This document shows, piece by piece, positions 63,195 through 64,000 of a stretch of 64,000 nt of DNA (the stretch's first letter is position 1; every line of letters starts with the position of its first letter). The notes beneath the pieces were generated by a model. That model saw nothing but the letters and a program-made list of their open reading frames with translations, did not search any database and was not told the origin of the DNA. The stretch lies in assembly GCA_963739615.1 (NCBI GenBank), contig CAVUBD010000032.1, forward strand, positions 1-64,000, in the 5' to 3' direction. The translations under genes were made by a program, and so were the position numbers. Source of the DNA: Palsa-504 sp963739615 (lineage in GTDB: Bacteria; Actinomycetota; Actinomycetes; Streptosporangiales; Streptosporangiaceae).

Positions 63195-63635
63195 TTACCT
63201 GGCGTCCCGGCCGCGGACGATGACGACCGGGCAGCGGGCGTGCTGGGCGACCTGGAACGTGACCGACCCGATCAGCAGCCGTGCGAAGCCGCCTTGGCCG
63301 CGCAAGCCCAGGACCATCAGGTCGGCGTCAGCGCTCGCGTCGACGAGCACCTCGCCAGGGAAGCCGTGGACCGCCTTGACCGCGACCGACTCCGGGAGGG
63401 CTGCGCCGAGCTTAGCTAGCACCTCATCTGTTTCCTTCTGCGCCGCCTCGCGGGCATGCTCAGTCTCGGCGCGGTCATGCGGAAGGACTTCGGGAGTGTC
63501 GAAGAAGCTCGCTACGGCCTGGTGCACGGTAATCACGGTCAGCGGTGTGTGATGGGTCGCCGCATCCTTGACGGCCCATTCGAGCGCGCGCTGGGAATGA
63601 CCGGAACCGTCTATCCCGACAATAACCCCAGGCAT
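63195..63635 (-). CDS. Universal stress protein (UspA family)
   Basis: 146 residues from ATG 63635, with AGGAGG 9 bases upstream. It has VIVGIDGSGHSQRALEWAVK at the N-terminus and LMVLGLRGQGGFARLLIGSV with CPVVIVRGRDA at the C-terminus, the nucleotide-binding Usp pattern. The frame is open to 63746, but that extension precedes the ribosome-binding site. It converges on acuC. Confidence 0.92.
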   Translation of the reverse strand: MPGVIVGIDGSGHSQRALEWAVKDAATHHTPLTVITVHQAVASFFDTPEVLPHDRAETEHAREAAQKETDEVLAKLGAALPESVAVKAVHGFPGEVLVDASADADLMVLGLRGQGGFARLLIGSVTFQVAQHARCPVVIVRGRDAR

Positions 63636-63830
63636 CTCATTTCGCCTCCTGCGATAGGTCGATGCAGGTATCTCGCTATCGACGCTAGGCCCGCATGACC
63701 TCTGGCGATACAGCCTTACGACTAGCTTCAGGTGACCTTGGTCCATACTCCGCGGCGTGCGAAGTTCCCCGGGCTGGCGGGACGCAGGGCCCTGCCCGGG
63801 TCGGCGGGCCGGGGGCCCGCGATCGCAACC

Positions 63831-64000
63831 TTACTCGCTGTCCTCCGCGGGGACGATCAGGACCGGGCAGCGCGCATGCTGGGCAACCTGGGACGCGACC
63901 GAGCCGAGCAGCAGCCGGTTGAAGCCGCCGGTACCACGCGAGCCGAGGACGATCATGTCGGCGTCAGCGCCCGCGGCGAGAAGCTCCGCGACCGGGAAGC
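63831..64000 (-). CDS. Universal stress protein, partial (cut by window end)
   Basis: The visible C-terminal 55 residues read FPVAELLAAGADADMIVLGS, RGTGGFNRLLLGSVASQVAQ and HARCPVLIVPAEDSE, closely similar to the neighbouring Usp at 63195. The TAA is at 63831-63833. The start lies beyond base 64000. The two tandem copies probably arose by duplication. Confidence 0.88.
   Translation of the reverse strand, partial: FPVAELLAAGADADMIVLGSRGTGGFNRLLLGSVASQVAQHARCPVLIVPAEDSE

Overview
The window is high-GC DNA from an actinomycete, probably a Streptosporangiales/Treboniaceae-like lineage; the family is inferred only from gene content. Markers are a DUF58-TgpA pair, a DUF3040 protein, an SseB-aroC-aroK-aroB block beside pepP-efp-nusB, an F420-type luciferase-like oxidoreductase, a DUF574 methyltransferase, cydABDC-acuC, and many starts lying 6-8 nt behind a TANNNT box (leaderless mRNAs).

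Core block 1 (1-20 kb) is mostly intact: DUF58/transglutaminase, DUF3040, a methyltransferase-dinB pair, nusB/efp/pepP, a luciferase-like oxidoreductase, a tightly overlapping shikimate operon, a two-gene unknown pair with a long Pro/Glu repeat, a DUF2877 protein, an aldose epimerase and a MobA-like nucleotidyltransferase. Even here there is a scar: aroQ stops after 35 codons and faces an orphan GT39 C-terminus.

The middle (20-51.8 kb) is an accessory region full of gene fragments. Truncated or frameshifted genes often meet at abrupt junctions: DUF574 methyltransferase, HTH fragment against dienelactone hydrolase, alpha/beta hydrolase against cysteine synthase, an MFS transporter lacking its middle, PspA tail, IS701 transposase, two integrases, SDR, LuxR tail, DUF998 tail and carboxylesterase. 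A group II intron (33.7-38.9 kb) has a recognisable domain V and a tandemly duplicated 5' end. Its reverse transcriptase is split by a 2.9-kb serine-recombinase element carrying DUF5372 and DUF6788 genes. A tRNA-Met 3' half next to tyrosine-integrase debris at 50.3 kb marks an old attachment site. Intact islands in this region include an FAD monooxygenase, a CapA lipoprotein, a ferritin-like protein, a divergent MarR/small-membrane-protein pair with an operator, a HicA-like protein, a membrane protein-histidine kinase-response regulator operon and a full MFS exporter.

Core block 2 (51.8-64 kb) holds a membrane Ser/Thr kinase, a geranylgeranyl-reductase-like flavoprotein, three universal stress proteins (the last cut by the window end), and a coupled cydA-cydB-cydD-cydC-acuC operon for cytochrome bd oxidase. 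Together these suggest adaptation to low oxygen or redox stress.
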